From Geoanaerobacter sp964528055 (GTDB taxonomy: Bacteria; Desulfobacterota; Desulfuromonadia; Geobacterales; DSM-12255), in the NCBI GenBank assembly GCA_964528055.1, contig CAZGQM010000003.1, positions 266,756 to 330,755 of the forward strand: DNA of 64,000 bases, read 5' to 3'. The position numbers and the translations under genes are program-made. Shown one piece after another: positions 9,922 to 17,250 of this stretch (position 1 is the stretch's first letter; every line of letters begins with the position of its first letter). Under the pieces are notes generated by a model that saw only the letters and a list, made by a program, of their open reading frames with translations, ran no database searches and was not told the origin of the DNA.

Positions 9922-11112
9922 CTACGTGCCCTCCAGGAACAGGAGGGCAGGGTCCTCCAGATAGCGGGCGACCTTGCCGAGAAACTGGGCCGCATCGGCT
10001 CCATCCGTGATTCGGTGGTCAAAGGTAAAAGAAAGGGAGATAATGCGCCGGATGCAGATGGCACCTTGATGGACCCAGGGTCTCTCGGCGATCCGGCCGC
10101 AACCGAGAATCGCCACGTCAGGCAAGTTGATGATCGGGGTGGCATAGGTGCCGCCGAAATGGCCGTAGTTGGTTATGGTGAATGAGCTCCCCTTCATTTC
10201 ATCCAAACCGATGGTCCGCTCCCGAGCCTTCTTCCCCAGGAGCTGGATCTCTTCTGCCAGATCGAGGATGCTCTTTCGATCCACATCCCGGATAACCGGC
10301 ACCATCAGGCCATCCGCAGTCTCCACCGCAATACCGAAGTGAAAGTGACGCTTCAGAACGATCTCTTCTGCCGCATCATCTATGGAAGCATTGAGATACG
10401 GATGCTCCCTGAGGGCATGCTGGGCTGCCTTGATAATAAACGGGAGAAAGGTCAGGTGCGAACCGTGATGCGACTCCACCTCCTGTTGCTCGCGGTTCCT
10501 GATCTCCCAGAGGTCGGTGATATCGGCCTCGTCCATGGTGGTGACAGATGCTGTCAGCTGCCGCGACGCACTCACATTCCGGGCTATGCTCCGCCGCACC
10601 CCCCTAAGCGGCAACCGCTCCAGAGGGCCGAATGCCTCTTCACACACCCTGGCAGGCGATGAAGCCAGTTCCAGTTCCTCCAAGGTAACGCTGCCATGGG
10701 GGCCGCTCCCCTGAAGCGAGGCAAGATCGATCCCTTGTTCGCGGGCCAGTTTCCGCACCATCGGGGTGGCCCGCACCTCCCGCTCCTCATGCGTCGAAGG
10801 AACGGAGATTTCATCCGCCTCAGGTAGGGTGCCGACTATCCCCACCGACTTACGCCTCCCGGTTACGTCCTCACCTTCCGCAGCAATGGAGAAGAGTGGC
10901 TCGCCTACCTTTACCGTTTCACCTTCGCGACGCAGGAGACGGGCAACAATCCCGGCGCGGGGAGAGGGAACCTCCACCACCGCCTTGTCGCTCTCCACCT
11001 CCAGCACTGTCTGGTGTTCTGCGATCCGGTCTCCCTCCCTGACCAGCCACCTGCGCAGCTCCACCTCGGCAATCCCCTCCCCCAGGTCGGGGAGCTTGAA
11101 TTCATAGGGCAT
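9922..11112 (-). CDS. bkdC: Branched-chain 2-oxoacid dehydrogenase E2 (dihydrolipoamide acyltransferase)
   Basis: E2 core of an oxoacid dehydrogenase complex, 396 residues. It transfers the acyl group from E1 through a swinging lipoyl arm to CoA. Seen: an N-terminal lipoyl domain with the modified lysine in ESDKAVVEV (Lys43), a peripheral-subunit-binding domain around 113-148 (ATPMVRKLAREQGID), and a C-terminal catalytic domain ending in FDHRITDG, which carries the His and Asp catalytic residues. It starts one base after the stop of E1beta. The substrate class is inferred from the split E1alpha/E1beta organisation and the neighbouring amino acid dehydrogenase; an acetoin or pyruvate complex is a less likely alternative. 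No E3 gene is adjacent. Confidence 0.88.
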   Translation of the reverse strand: MPYEFKLPDLGEGIAEVELRRWLVREGDRIAEHQTVLEVESDKAVVEVPSPRAGIVARLLRREGETVKVGEPLFSIAAEGEDVTGRRKSVGIVGTLPEADEISVPSTHEEREVRATPMVRKLAREQGIDLASLQGSGPHGSVTLEELELASSPARVCEEAFGPLERLPLRGVRRSIARNVSASRQLTASVTTMDEADITDLWEIRNREQQEVESHHGSHLTFLPFIIKAAQHALREHPYLNASIDDAAEEIVLKRHFHFGIAVETADGLMVPVIRDVDRKSILDLAEEIQLLGKKARERTIGLDEMKGSSFTITNYGHFGGTYATPIINLPDVAILGCGRIAERPWVHQGAICIRRIISLSFTFDHRITDGADAAQFLGKVARYLEDPALLFLEGT

Positions 11113-11113
11113 G

Positions 11114-12076
11114 TCAGTACCTCAACAGTTCTTTCACGGCCCCGGCAATCTGCGCCAGGGTCGGCAGGTAGCTATCTTCCAGCTTAGGCAGCGGCATGGT
11201 GACATCCGGCGCCGTCACCCGCACTATCGGCCCCCGCAGGGAAAGGATCGCCTCTTCAGCAATGGTGGCGGCAATCTCGGCACCGAACCCGCCGGTTTTG
11301 ACCGCCTCGTGGACGATAACCACCCGACCGGTCTTCCTGACCGAGGCAAGGACCGTCTCGGCATCGAACGGATTCAGGGTCAGGAGGTCGATAACTTCGG
11401 CATCGTACGGCCCGACCGCCTTCAGCACCCTCTCCAGCATGCTCCCCCAGGCAATGACCGTCACCCTGTTCCCCTCACGCACCACCCGGGCCTTGCCGAG
11501 CGGTACGGTGTACTCTCCCTCCGGCACCTCCTCCCTGATCAGGCGATAGAGCCGGGTCGGCTCCAGAAAGAGGACCGGGTCCGGATCGCGGATCGCCGCA
11601 AGGAGCAGCCCCTTGGCCGCATACGGACCTGACGGCACCACCACCTTGATCCCGGGCATATGGCAGAAAAAGGCCTCGGAGCTCTCCTCATGCAGCTCAG
11701 GTGCCTTGATACCCCCTCCGTAGGGGGTCCTGATCACCAGCGGGCAGGTAAAGCGCCCTCGGGAGCGGGAACGGAGCCTGGCTGCGTGGGAGAAGAGCTG
11801 GTCAAAGGCCGAGTAAATGAACCCCATGAACTGGATCTCGGCCACCGGCCTGAGGCCATAGGCTGCCATGCCGATGGCGGCCCCGACAATGGCCGACTCG
11901 GCCAGGGGGGTGTCGATCACCCGCTCGCTGCCGAACCGGTCAAACAGTCCCTCCGTAACACGAAAGACCCCGCCGTCCCTTCCCACATCCTCGCCGAGCA
12001 GGATCACCCGGTCGTCACGTAACATCTCCTCCTGCAGGGCCAGGTTGATGGCCTGAACCATGGTGAGCTGGGCCAT
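11114..12076 (-). CDS. bkdB: 2-oxoacid dehydrogenase E1 component, beta subunit
   Basis: Transketolase-like beta subunit of E1 (320 residues), which completes the thiamine diphosphate site with the alpha subunit. Seen: the N-terminal AINLALQEEM and LLGEDVGRDGGVFRVTEGL segments, TPLAESAIVGAAIGMAAYG, and a C-terminal transketolase domain with VHEAVKTGGFGAEI. The ATG at 12076 has GGGGAGG upstream, and the protein then begins as homologues do; 25 further upstream codons are rejected. One base separates it from the E1alpha stop. Middle gene of a three-gene operon. Confidence 0.9.
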   Translation of the reverse strand: MAQLTMVQAINLALQEEMLRDDRVILLGEDVGRDGGVFRVTEGLFDRFGSERVIDTPLAESAIVGAAIGMAAYGLRPVAEIQFMGFIYSAFDQLFSHAARLRSRSRGRFTCPLVIRTPYGGGIKAPELHEESSEAFFCHMPGIKVVVPSGPYAAKGLLLAAIRDPDPVLFLEPTRLYRLIREEVPEGEYTVPLGKARVVREGNRVTVIAWGSMLERVLKAVGPYDAEVIDLLTLNPFDAETVLASVRKTGRVVIVHEAVKTGGFGAEIAATIAEEAILSLRGPIVRVTAPDVTMPLPKLEDSYLPTLAQIAGAVKELLRY

Positions 12077-12077
12077 G

Positions 12078-13133
12078 TCAGAGCCTCCCCAGCTGCCCGG
12101 CCTGCCGCGAAGTAAGTGCAGCGGCAGTGTGGGCGAACATCTCTGCAACATCCGCTTGAGGAACAGCCTCCATGACCGCTACGGCTTCGTCAATGGCTGC
12201 CGCAGCCCTTGCCAGGACACCTTCTCTGAAGGGCTCGTTCCAGAATCCACAAGTCGCCAGATACCGCTCCAGGCGGAGGATCGGGTCTCTGGCACGCCAT
12301 GTCGCCACCTCCTCCTCGGCGCGATAGCGGGCTGCATCATCGGACGTGGTGTGGTCGGCCATCCGATAGGTAAGGCACTCGATGAAGGTCGGACCGCCGC
12401 CGTTTCGCGCTTTTTCAACCGCCTCATGCGTGGCCCGGTGGACGGCGAACAGGTCGTTGCCGTCCACCTGAATCCCCTCGAAACCGTAGGCAATGGCCTT
12501 CTGGGCCAGGGTGGCGCTCGCGGTCTGCCCCCTTACCGGAATGGAGATCGCCCACTGGTTGTTCTGGCAGATGAATACCACCGGCAGACGGAAGAGTCCG
12601 GCCATGTTGAGCCCCTCGTGGAAATCCCCTTTGGATGTGGCACCGTCGCCGAAATAAGCGACCACGGCCACCGGCTCCCGCCGGTAGCGCGCTGCCATGG
12701 CTGCCCCCACCGCATGGGTGATATGGGTCCCCACGGAGACGCAGATGGGAAAGATGTTGAGCCGGTCCGGCGCCCGCTGGCCCCGCTCATCGCCGGCCCA
12801 GTACTGGAACAGCTGCGGTATCGGATAGCCGAGCGTAAGGTGCGCCCCCATCTCCCGGAAGGAGGGGAAGACCCAGTCATCCGGTGCCAGGGCCAGGGCG
12901 CTCCCCACCTGGGCCGCCTCCTGGCCCCTGATGGGAGGATAGGTGCCAAGCCGCCCCTCCCGCTGCAGTGCCAGTGCCCGCTTGTCAAAGGTCCGCGCCA
13001 GTACCATCAGCTCGTATGCGCGGATCAGTTCTTCATCGGAATAGGGAAGCATGAGCGCCCCATCCACCTGGCCCTTCTCGTCGAGGATGCTCAGGCGGCG
13101 GATCGTGAACGTTGCCAGGAGTTCTTCGGACAT
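12078..13133 (-). CDS. bkdA: 2-oxoacid dehydrogenase E1 component, alpha subunit
   Basis: Thiamine diphosphate-dependent alpha subunit of E1 (351 residues), catalysing oxidative decarboxylation of the 2-oxoacid. The cofactor motif begins GDGATSKGDFHEGLN and ends at the NNQWAI segment; HTTSDDAARYR is the phosphorylation-loop equivalent. The ATG at 13133 is preferred over a TTG 23 codons upstream because the earlier codons fall in promoter-like sequence; the ribosome binding site is weak. First gene of the E1alpha-E1beta-E2 operon, all genes spaced by a single base. Confidence 0.9.
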   Translation of the reverse strand: MSEELLATFTIRRLSILDEKGQVDGALMLPYSDEELIRAYELMVLARTFDKRALALQREGRLGTYPPIRGQEAAQVGSALALAPDDWVFPSFREMGAHLTLGYPIPQLFQYWAGDERGQRAPDRLNIFPICVSVGTHITHAVGAAMAARYRREPVAVVAYFGDGATSKGDFHEGLNMAGLFRLPVVFICQNNQWAISIPVRGQTASATLAQKAIAYGFEGIQVDGNDLFAVHRATHEAVEKARNGGGPTFIECLTYRMADHTTSDDAARYRAEEEVATWRARDPILRLERYLATCGFWNEPFREGVLARAAAAIDEAVAVMEAVPQADVAEMFAHTAAALTSRQAGQLGRL

Positions 13134-13278
13134 GGCTGCTACTCGCTTTACAGGAGAGGAATCGTCTGTAAAAAAGTGTAGCCGCCCCGGATCGACTGTC
13201 AACGGCTGGTAAGTAATTGAAGAAACGGGCAGGTAGTGAAAAGGGGAAAAGCAGTACGAAACGGTAACGGGTAGAGAA

Positions 13279-13992
13279 TCAGGATGCCGGCAGTTCTATG
13301 GCACCAACCAGCCGGATAAACCGCTCAGGAATAGAGGTTTCAAAGGTCAGCCGCTTACCGCTTACCGGATGCCGGAACGCAAGCGATCGGGCATGCAGAG
13401 CCAGATTGCTTGATCCGTCATTCCCCTTACCGTATTTTGTATCTCCCGCCACAGGATACCCCTGTTCAGAGAGATGTACCCGAATCTGGTGTTTTCGGCC
13501 GGTGAGGAGTCTGATCTGCAGCAGGCTGAAACGGTTCGCCTCCTTCAGCACCATATAAGCCGTATGGGACTCTTTCCCTTTCGCAGGGTCGGGGGTGGAA
13601 TAGACAGTTAAGGCCCTGTTTTCGGCCAGATAGCTGCTGATAGTCCCCTGCCTCAATAACATCCGGCCATGCACAACCGCCAGATACTGTTTTTCGGTAT
13701 CCTTCCAATTATCCTGCAGAAACAGTTTCGCTGCTTCACTCTTGGCAAAGAGCAGAATGCCGGAGGTATCCCGGTCGAGACGGTGGACGACGTACACCCG
13801 GTTTCTGGAGCGGGGGTCCCCTTTACGGAGATACTCGTTGAGAATGGTATGGACGGTTCGCGACTTGTCCCGGTCTGTTCCCATCGTCAACAGACCGCAC
13901 GGTTTTTCCACCACGATAATATCGCTATCCTCATACAGGAGCTCAACCCCTTTAGGCTTATGTTTACGGGCCGGTGTCTTGTGTAGAGCCAC
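13279..13992 (-). CDS. RluA-family pseudouridine synthase
   Basis: RNA uridine-to-pseudouridine isomerase of 237 residues. The catalytic motif HRLDRDTSG is present around residues 70-78, with the nucleophilic Asp in the RLD core. DIIVVEKPCGLLT near the start and GRKHQIRVHL near the end are further RluA-family blocks. No S4 domain is seen, so it is a short member; which rRNA or tRNA site it modifies cannot be told. The start is a GTG at 13992 with AAGGGG about nine bases upstream. Confidence 0.88.
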   Translation of the reverse strand: MALHKTPARKHKPKGVELLYEDSDIIVVEKPCGLLTMGTDRDKSRTVHTILNEYLRKGDPRSRNRVYVVHRLDRDTSGILLFAKSEAAKLFLQDNWKDTEKQYLAVVHGRMLLRQGTISSYLAENRALTVYSTPDPAKGKESHTAYMVLKEANRFSLLQIRLLTGRKHQIRVHLSEQGYPVAGDTKYGKGNDGSSNLALHARSLAFRHPVSGKRLTFETSIPERFIRLVGAIELPAS

Positions 13993-14159
13993 GGATAGTA
14001 TCCCCTTGCATCTCCTCCCGCAGAGGATCGGCTTACCTACAGAGAGGGATGAAGATTTGATTAATGCACATCTCTTACAGTGTATCAGCTCGACATGTCA
14101 AGATCAGGGACGACATGTACTAACAAATGCAATAAAAACCGCTGCAGGCTCAGAGAAAA

Positions 14160-14168
14160 TGGTATAGT
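14160..14168 (+). promoter_or_regulatory. Extended -10 promoter candidate for the lysine-rich ORF
   Basis: TG-G-TATAGT, an extended -10 element, lies about 60 bases upstream of the small lysine-rich gene. No good -35 hexamer is seen at the right distance. Confidence 0.4.
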
Positions 14169-14226
14169 ATGTTTACCTGTCTATAGGCTGGATCCGCATC
14201 ATAAACGAAATGATAAGGAGAAAATT

Positions 14227-14334
14227 ATGAGCAAGGGCGAGGACAGCAAGAAAGCAGTTAAAAAAGAACCGGCCAAAACCCCGAAGGAAAAAAAGGCTGA
14301 AAAAATCATTAAAAAAGCTGAAAAGAAGAAATAA
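14227..14334 (+). CDS. Small lysine-rich basic protein (35 aa)
   Basis: A 35-residue ORF from ATG 14227 to TAA 14334, with an excellent ribosome binding site (AAGGAG, seven bases before the start). Fifteen of 35 residues are lysine, with several Glu and Ala, giving a very basic, probably helical or disordered peptide. The repeated KKAEK pattern resembles the lysine-rich tails of nucleoid-binding or histone H1-like proteins, but it is too short to assign. It sits between the divergent rluA-type gene and the riboswitch promoter. The strong ribosome binding site and biased composition argue that it is real; function unknown. Confidence 0.6.
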   Translation: MSKGEDSKKAVKKEPAKTPKEKKAEKIIKKAEKKK

Positions 14335-14375
14335 GCGGGAGAATTAATGGAGGACAGGGCAGACAGGGAGCTGAC

Positions 14376-14404
14376 TTGACGTTGCCTGACTGCTCCTGTA
14401 TGAT
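14376..14404 (+). promoter_or_regulatory. Sigma70 promoter of the riboswitch transcript
   Basis: TTGACG at 14376-14381, a 17-base spacer, and TATGAT at 14399-14404. This predicts transcription starting near 14411, just ahead of the riboswitch aptamer. Confidence 0.8.
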
Positions 14405-14427
14405 ACCAAAAATTCAAACAGATAGCC

Positions 14428-14504
14428 GATAATACTAAACCATCCGCGAGGATGGGACGGAAAGCCTCAGGATCTCCAGAAGACAGCCGGGTCGCCGATA
14501 TATC
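14428..14504 (+). ncRNA. GEMM-I riboswitch, probable 3',3'-cGAMP class (GEMM-Ib)
   Basis: A cyclic-dinucleotide riboswitch aptamer. Seen in order: AAACC followed by a GC-rich P2 hairpin (CCATCC-GCGA-GGATGG), GACGGAAAGCC in the joining region, a P3 arm, and AGCCGGGTCGCCGA, the conserved GEMM 3' block. The GCGA tetraloop and the AAAGCC receptor preserve the known tertiary docking. By alignment to the Vibrio Vc2 aptamer, the base at the G20 position is A (sequence ATACTAAACC). In established work this substitution marks the Geobacter aptamers that prefer 3',3'-cGAMP over c-di-GMP. A sigma70 promoter lies just upstream, and a terminator that shares its 3' strand follows, so it is a transcriptional switch; ligand should turn the downstream 59-residue gene on. 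Confidence 0.9.
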
Positions 14505-14533
14505 TTTTCTGATATTCGGTCCCGGCTGTTTTC
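14483..14533 (+). terminator. Riboswitch expression platform: intrinsic terminator
   Basis: ACAGCCGGG at 14483-14491 pairs with CCCGGCTGT at 14521-14529, extended by CCGATAT with ATATTCGG, and is followed by TTTTC. The 5' strand is also the 3' part of the aptamer, so folding of ligand-bound aptamer and terminator are mutually exclusive. Confidence 0.85.
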
Positions 14534-14578
14534 ATTTGTCACGTACAACAAAGAATACATCATGAAAAAGGTGGCTAT

Positions 14579-14758
14579 ATGAATATATTTAACCTATGGA
14601 ATACCGAGAGAGTCTGCCGTACCCGCATGATCAGCCAGGATTTATTCGAGTGCAAGGTGAAAAAGCCCAACCCCAGATTCTGCGAATATTCCCGCTGCAT
14701 GGGGGATAGCTTTATCTGCAACCACCCTGACCGTGTCGGATTTTCCAACCAGAAATAG
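14579..14758 (+). CDS. Riboswitch-controlled cysteine-rich small protein (59 aa)
   Basis: A 59-residue ORF from ATG 14579 to TAG 14758 and the only gene downstream of the cGAMP-class riboswitch before lexA. AAGGTGG about five bases upstream is a good ribosome binding site. It has five cysteines (residues 13, 25, 35, 40 and 47) plus a histidine at 49, spaced CX11CX9CX4CX6C, and no signal peptide or membrane segment. The pattern suggests metal or Fe-S binding, or disulfides, but I recognise no family. A six-codon ORF (starting 14562) ends in an overlap with its ATG and could be a coupled leader. Its place behind a cyclic-dinucleotide switch is the main evidence that it is a real gene. Confidence 0.65.
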   Translation: MNIFNLWNTERVCRTRMISQDLFECKVKKPNPRFCEYSRCMGDSFICNHPDRVGFSNQK

Positions 14759-14899
14759 CAGGCGCTCTCCTCTCTCCCCGGCACTGAGGCACTTCAGGAA
14801 GAAATACTGTAGGGAGATTTTCCGGTAGTCCGGGAGACTCTGGATTCAAAGCCCGTGCAATGGCAACGACTATCCATCCTTGATCGTGCCGACTCACCA

Positions 14900-14928
14900 T
14901 TGACTTCCAGGGGCCCATGGTATACCAT
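14900..14928 (+). promoter_or_regulatory. lexA promoter
   Basis: TTGACT at 14900-14905, a 17-base spacer, and TACCAT at 14923-14928. The -10 hexamer lies inside the palindromic operator described next, as expected for autorepression. Confidence 0.6.
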
Positions 14929-14939
14929 ATGGTAACCAT
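14917..14939. promoter_or_regulatory. Candidate LexA operator (SOS box)
   Basis: Two adjoining palindromic units, ATGGTATACCAT and ATGGTAACCAT, cover the -10 region of lexA. The GGTAACC half-site with a C-N4-G core resembles the GGTT..C....G...ACC palindrome published for Geobacter sulfurreducens LexA, but the other half carries one extra base. Autoregulation is inferred. Confidence 0.55.
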
Positions 14940-14964
14940 ATCAATTGGCATATCAAGGTGACCT

Positions 14965-15570
14965 ATGGAAAACCTCCCTCCCCGTCAAAATCAGGTGCTT
15001 GCATTCATCAAGGAATTTGTTGCCCGCAATGAATATCCTCCATCACTGCGGGATATCTCCGCTCACCTTGGCGTCACCGGTAATACCGCGGTCCTGAGCC
15101 ACCTCCAAGCCCTTGAACGAAAGGGGTACATTCGCCGGGATGCGGGCAACTCCCGGGGAATTGTCCTGATCCGCGAAAAACAACCCGAAATCGTCCGGAT
15201 TCCCATCGTCGGAACGGTCAGGGCCGGTGTACCCACATTGGCTGTAGAAGAGATTGAAGGCTATTATCCCCTCGAGAAGATGCAGCTCCGTGGCGGTGCC
15301 TTCTTCCTCCGGGTCAAGGGGGATTCCATGATCAACGATGCTATCGCTGACGGCGACCTTGCCCTTATCCGCCCTCAGGAGACGGCAGACAACGGGGATA
15401 TCGTCGTGGCCATGATCAATGGGGAGGCAACACTTAAACGCTTCCACCGGGAAAAGGACCATATCCGGCTGCAGCCCCGCAACCCGAATATGGAACCGAT
15501 CATCATTCCGGCCGGCGAAGAGGTCACCATCATCGGCAAGGCCATCAAGATCGTCCGTGATATCGAGTAG
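14965..15570 (+). CDS. lexA: SOS repressor LexA
   Basis: Transcriptional repressor of the DNA damage response, 201 residues. It binds operators as a dimer and inactivates itself by autocleavage when stimulated by RecA filaments. Seen: an N-terminal winged helix (residues 1-65), the cleavage site Ala87-Gly88 in TVRAGVP, and the catalytic serine Ser121 in GDSM with Lys158 in EATLKRF. AAGGTGACCT precedes the ATG. It heads a lexA-unknown-dinB operon and probably represses its own promoter through the palindrome at 14917-14939. Confidence 0.95.
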   Translation: MENLPPRQNQVLAFIKEFVARNEYPPSLRDISAHLGVTGNTAVLSHLQALERKGYIRRDAGNSRGIVLIREKQPEIVRIPIVGTVRAGVPTLAVEEIEGYYPLEKMQLRGGAFFLRVKGDSMINDAIADGDLALIRPQETADNGDIVVAMINGEATLKRFHREKDHIRLQPRNPNMEPIIIPAGEEVTIIGKAIKIVRDIE

Positions 15571-15575
15571 ACCAG

Positions 15576-15830
15576 GTGCTCCGGAAAATCAGCGAACATA
15601 TCCGGGTTGCCGTCATTCACGGCCCCGGGAATAAGCTCCGGCCAGTCTGGTTTGACTGGAAACGGCAGAAGCATGAGGTGAAAGAAGTCACCTACCATTG
15701 GCGGCACAAGGCTGGTGACGACCTTATTCTTCACTACTCCGTAACTGACGGAACAGCGCTCTACGAACTGATCTACAACGCCAGCGAACAGGTATGGATG
15801 CTTGAAAGCATTGATCCGGACAAGGCATGA
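15576..15830 (+). CDS. Small conserved-type protein of unknown function between lexA and dinB
   Basis: An 84-residue protein starting with a GTG at 15576, five bases after lexA stops, and overlapping the dinB start by four bases (ATGA). No cysteine pair, signal peptide or transmembrane segment is seen. The composition is mixed basic and aromatic (VWFDWKRQKHEV, YHWRH), with a compact alternating pattern that suggests a small beta-rich domain. It is not the ImuA or RecA-like partner that accompanies some DNA polymerases. The tight packing between lexA and dinB implies SOS co-expression and perhaps an accessory role in translesion synthesis. I do not recognise the family. Confidence 0.75.
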   Translation: MLRKISEHIRVAVIHGPGNKLRPVWFDWKRQKHEVKEVTYHWRHKAGDDLILHYSVTDGTALYELIYNASEQVWMLESIDPDKA

Positions 15831-17080
15831 ACAACCGGACTGAAGACCGAATCATTCTCCACTGTGACATGAATGCATTTTTTGCGTCAGTTGAGCAGCA
15901 GAACGACCCGGATTTGAGGGGAAAGCCGATTGCCGTCATCGGCGCTGCCAAGCGAACGATCATTACCACCAGTTCCTATGAAGCGCGGGCCTACGGCGTC
16001 AGGACCGGCATGACCACCTGGGAAGCCAGACAGAAGTGCCCGCAGATCATCTTCGTCATCGGCGACAACAAGAAGTACACCCACACCTCGTCTCAGATAA
16101 TACAACTGATGCATCAGTTCACACCGCTGGTTGAAGTGTTTTCGATCGATGAGGCATTCCTCGACGTGACCGGCTCCATGGGGCTATTCGGTACGCCTGA
16201 GCGAATTGCCCATCTCCTGAAAGCAGAAATCAGGCATCACTTCGGCATAACCTGCTCCATCGGCATTGCACCGAACAAACTCCTGGCCAAACTCGCCTCC
16301 GACATGCAGAAACCGGATGGATTGACCACCATCCGGCCGGAGGAGGTATCCCGGGTTCTTGAGCGGATACCGGCCAAGGATCTCTGCGGCATCGGCAGAA
16401 AGACCGAACGTCAGCTTACCTTGTACGGGATCAAGAGCTGTGGCGATCTGGGTCGTTTCCCGGTCGCGATCCTGCGCAAGCGGTTCGGTGTTATCGGCGA
16501 GCGCCTCCATCTGATGGGGCTCGGCATCGATGACTCCCCGGTGATCCCCGCCGAGGATGCCGAAGAGGTTAAATCGGTCGGCCACAGCATGACCCTGGAA
16601 CGTGACATCGAAAACCGGAGAGATATCCTGAAATTTCTGCTGCAGCTTTCAGAGATGGTCGGCCGGCGGGCCAGGCGGTACAGCGTCTGGGGTAAGACCA
16701 TAACGTTGAGCATCAGGTACGCAGATTTCGATACCTGGGTGGGGAGGCAAGAGACCCTGCCACACCACATCAACCAGAGCGAAGAGATCTACAAGGCAGC
16801 CGTAGCCATTCTCGACACGCTGGTGTTGCTGCAGCCGATTCGGCTATTGGGGGTGACGCTCAGCAACCTCAGGTATGGAAACAATCAGCTGCCGCTGTTC
16901 GAGGAGGAGAGAAGGAAACTGTCTATGGTCAACGCCATGGATGCGGTGAATGACAAGTACGGAAATTTCACCGTAACCTTTGGGAGTCTATTGGATGGTG
17001 AGAAGAACAAGGAAAAGGGTAGTCACGTCATCTCCCCGGCATGGAGGCCGGAAGGGATCAGGAATGTTGAGGTGAAATAG
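15827..17080 (+). CDS. dinB: DNA polymerase IV (Y-family translesion polymerase)
   Basis: Error-prone, low-fidelity polymerase of 417 residues that copies past damaged bases. Catalytic acidic residues are Asp14 in HCDMNAFFASVE and the Asp108-Glu109 pair in FSIDEAFLDVTGS. SYEARAYGVRTGM is the finger motif, and thumb helix-hairpin-helix and little-finger regions follow. The ATG overlaps the previous gene, and the operon is led by lexA, so damage-inducible expression is likely. The last 20 residues do not show a clear beta-clamp motif. Confidence 0.95.
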   Translation: MNNRTEDRIILHCDMNAFFASVEQQNDPDLRGKPIAVIGAAKRTIITTSSYEARAYGVRTGMTTWEARQKCPQIIFVIGDNKKYTHTSSQIIQLMHQFTPLVEVFSIDEAFLDVTGSMGLFGTPERIAHLLKAEIRHHFGITCSIGIAPNKLLAKLASDMQKPDGLTTIRPEEVSRVLERIPAKDLCGIGRKTERQLTLYGIKSCGDLGRFPVAILRKRFGVIGERLHLMGLGIDDSPVIPAEDAEEVKSVGHSMTLERDIENRRDILKFLLQLSEMVGRRARRYSVWGKTITLSIRYADFDTWVGRQETLPHHINQSEEIYKAAVAILDTLVLLQPIRLLGVTLSNLRYGNNQLPLFEEERRKLSMVNAMDAVNDKYGNFTVTFGSLLDGEKNKEKGSHVISPAWRPEGIRNVEVK

Positions 17081-17250
17081 CCGAGATATAATCCGTAATG
17101 GGAAATCAATACGTTAAAGATATAAGTGTGTCACGCTTCAATTGAAGGAAGTCTCACACAACTTTTTGGAGTGGTTTCAGGAGGGAACGCCACTGCTTCG
17201 CGCATGCAAGTCTGCAGGAGGTTTTGCTGTTATGGTCATGAGAGGCCTTA

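Noticed and set aside
17140..17175. Possible terminator after dinB (CTTCAATTGAAG with GTGTG...CACAC)
   Set aside because: The stem is broken and weak, and the T-run does not directly follow a stable hairpin.
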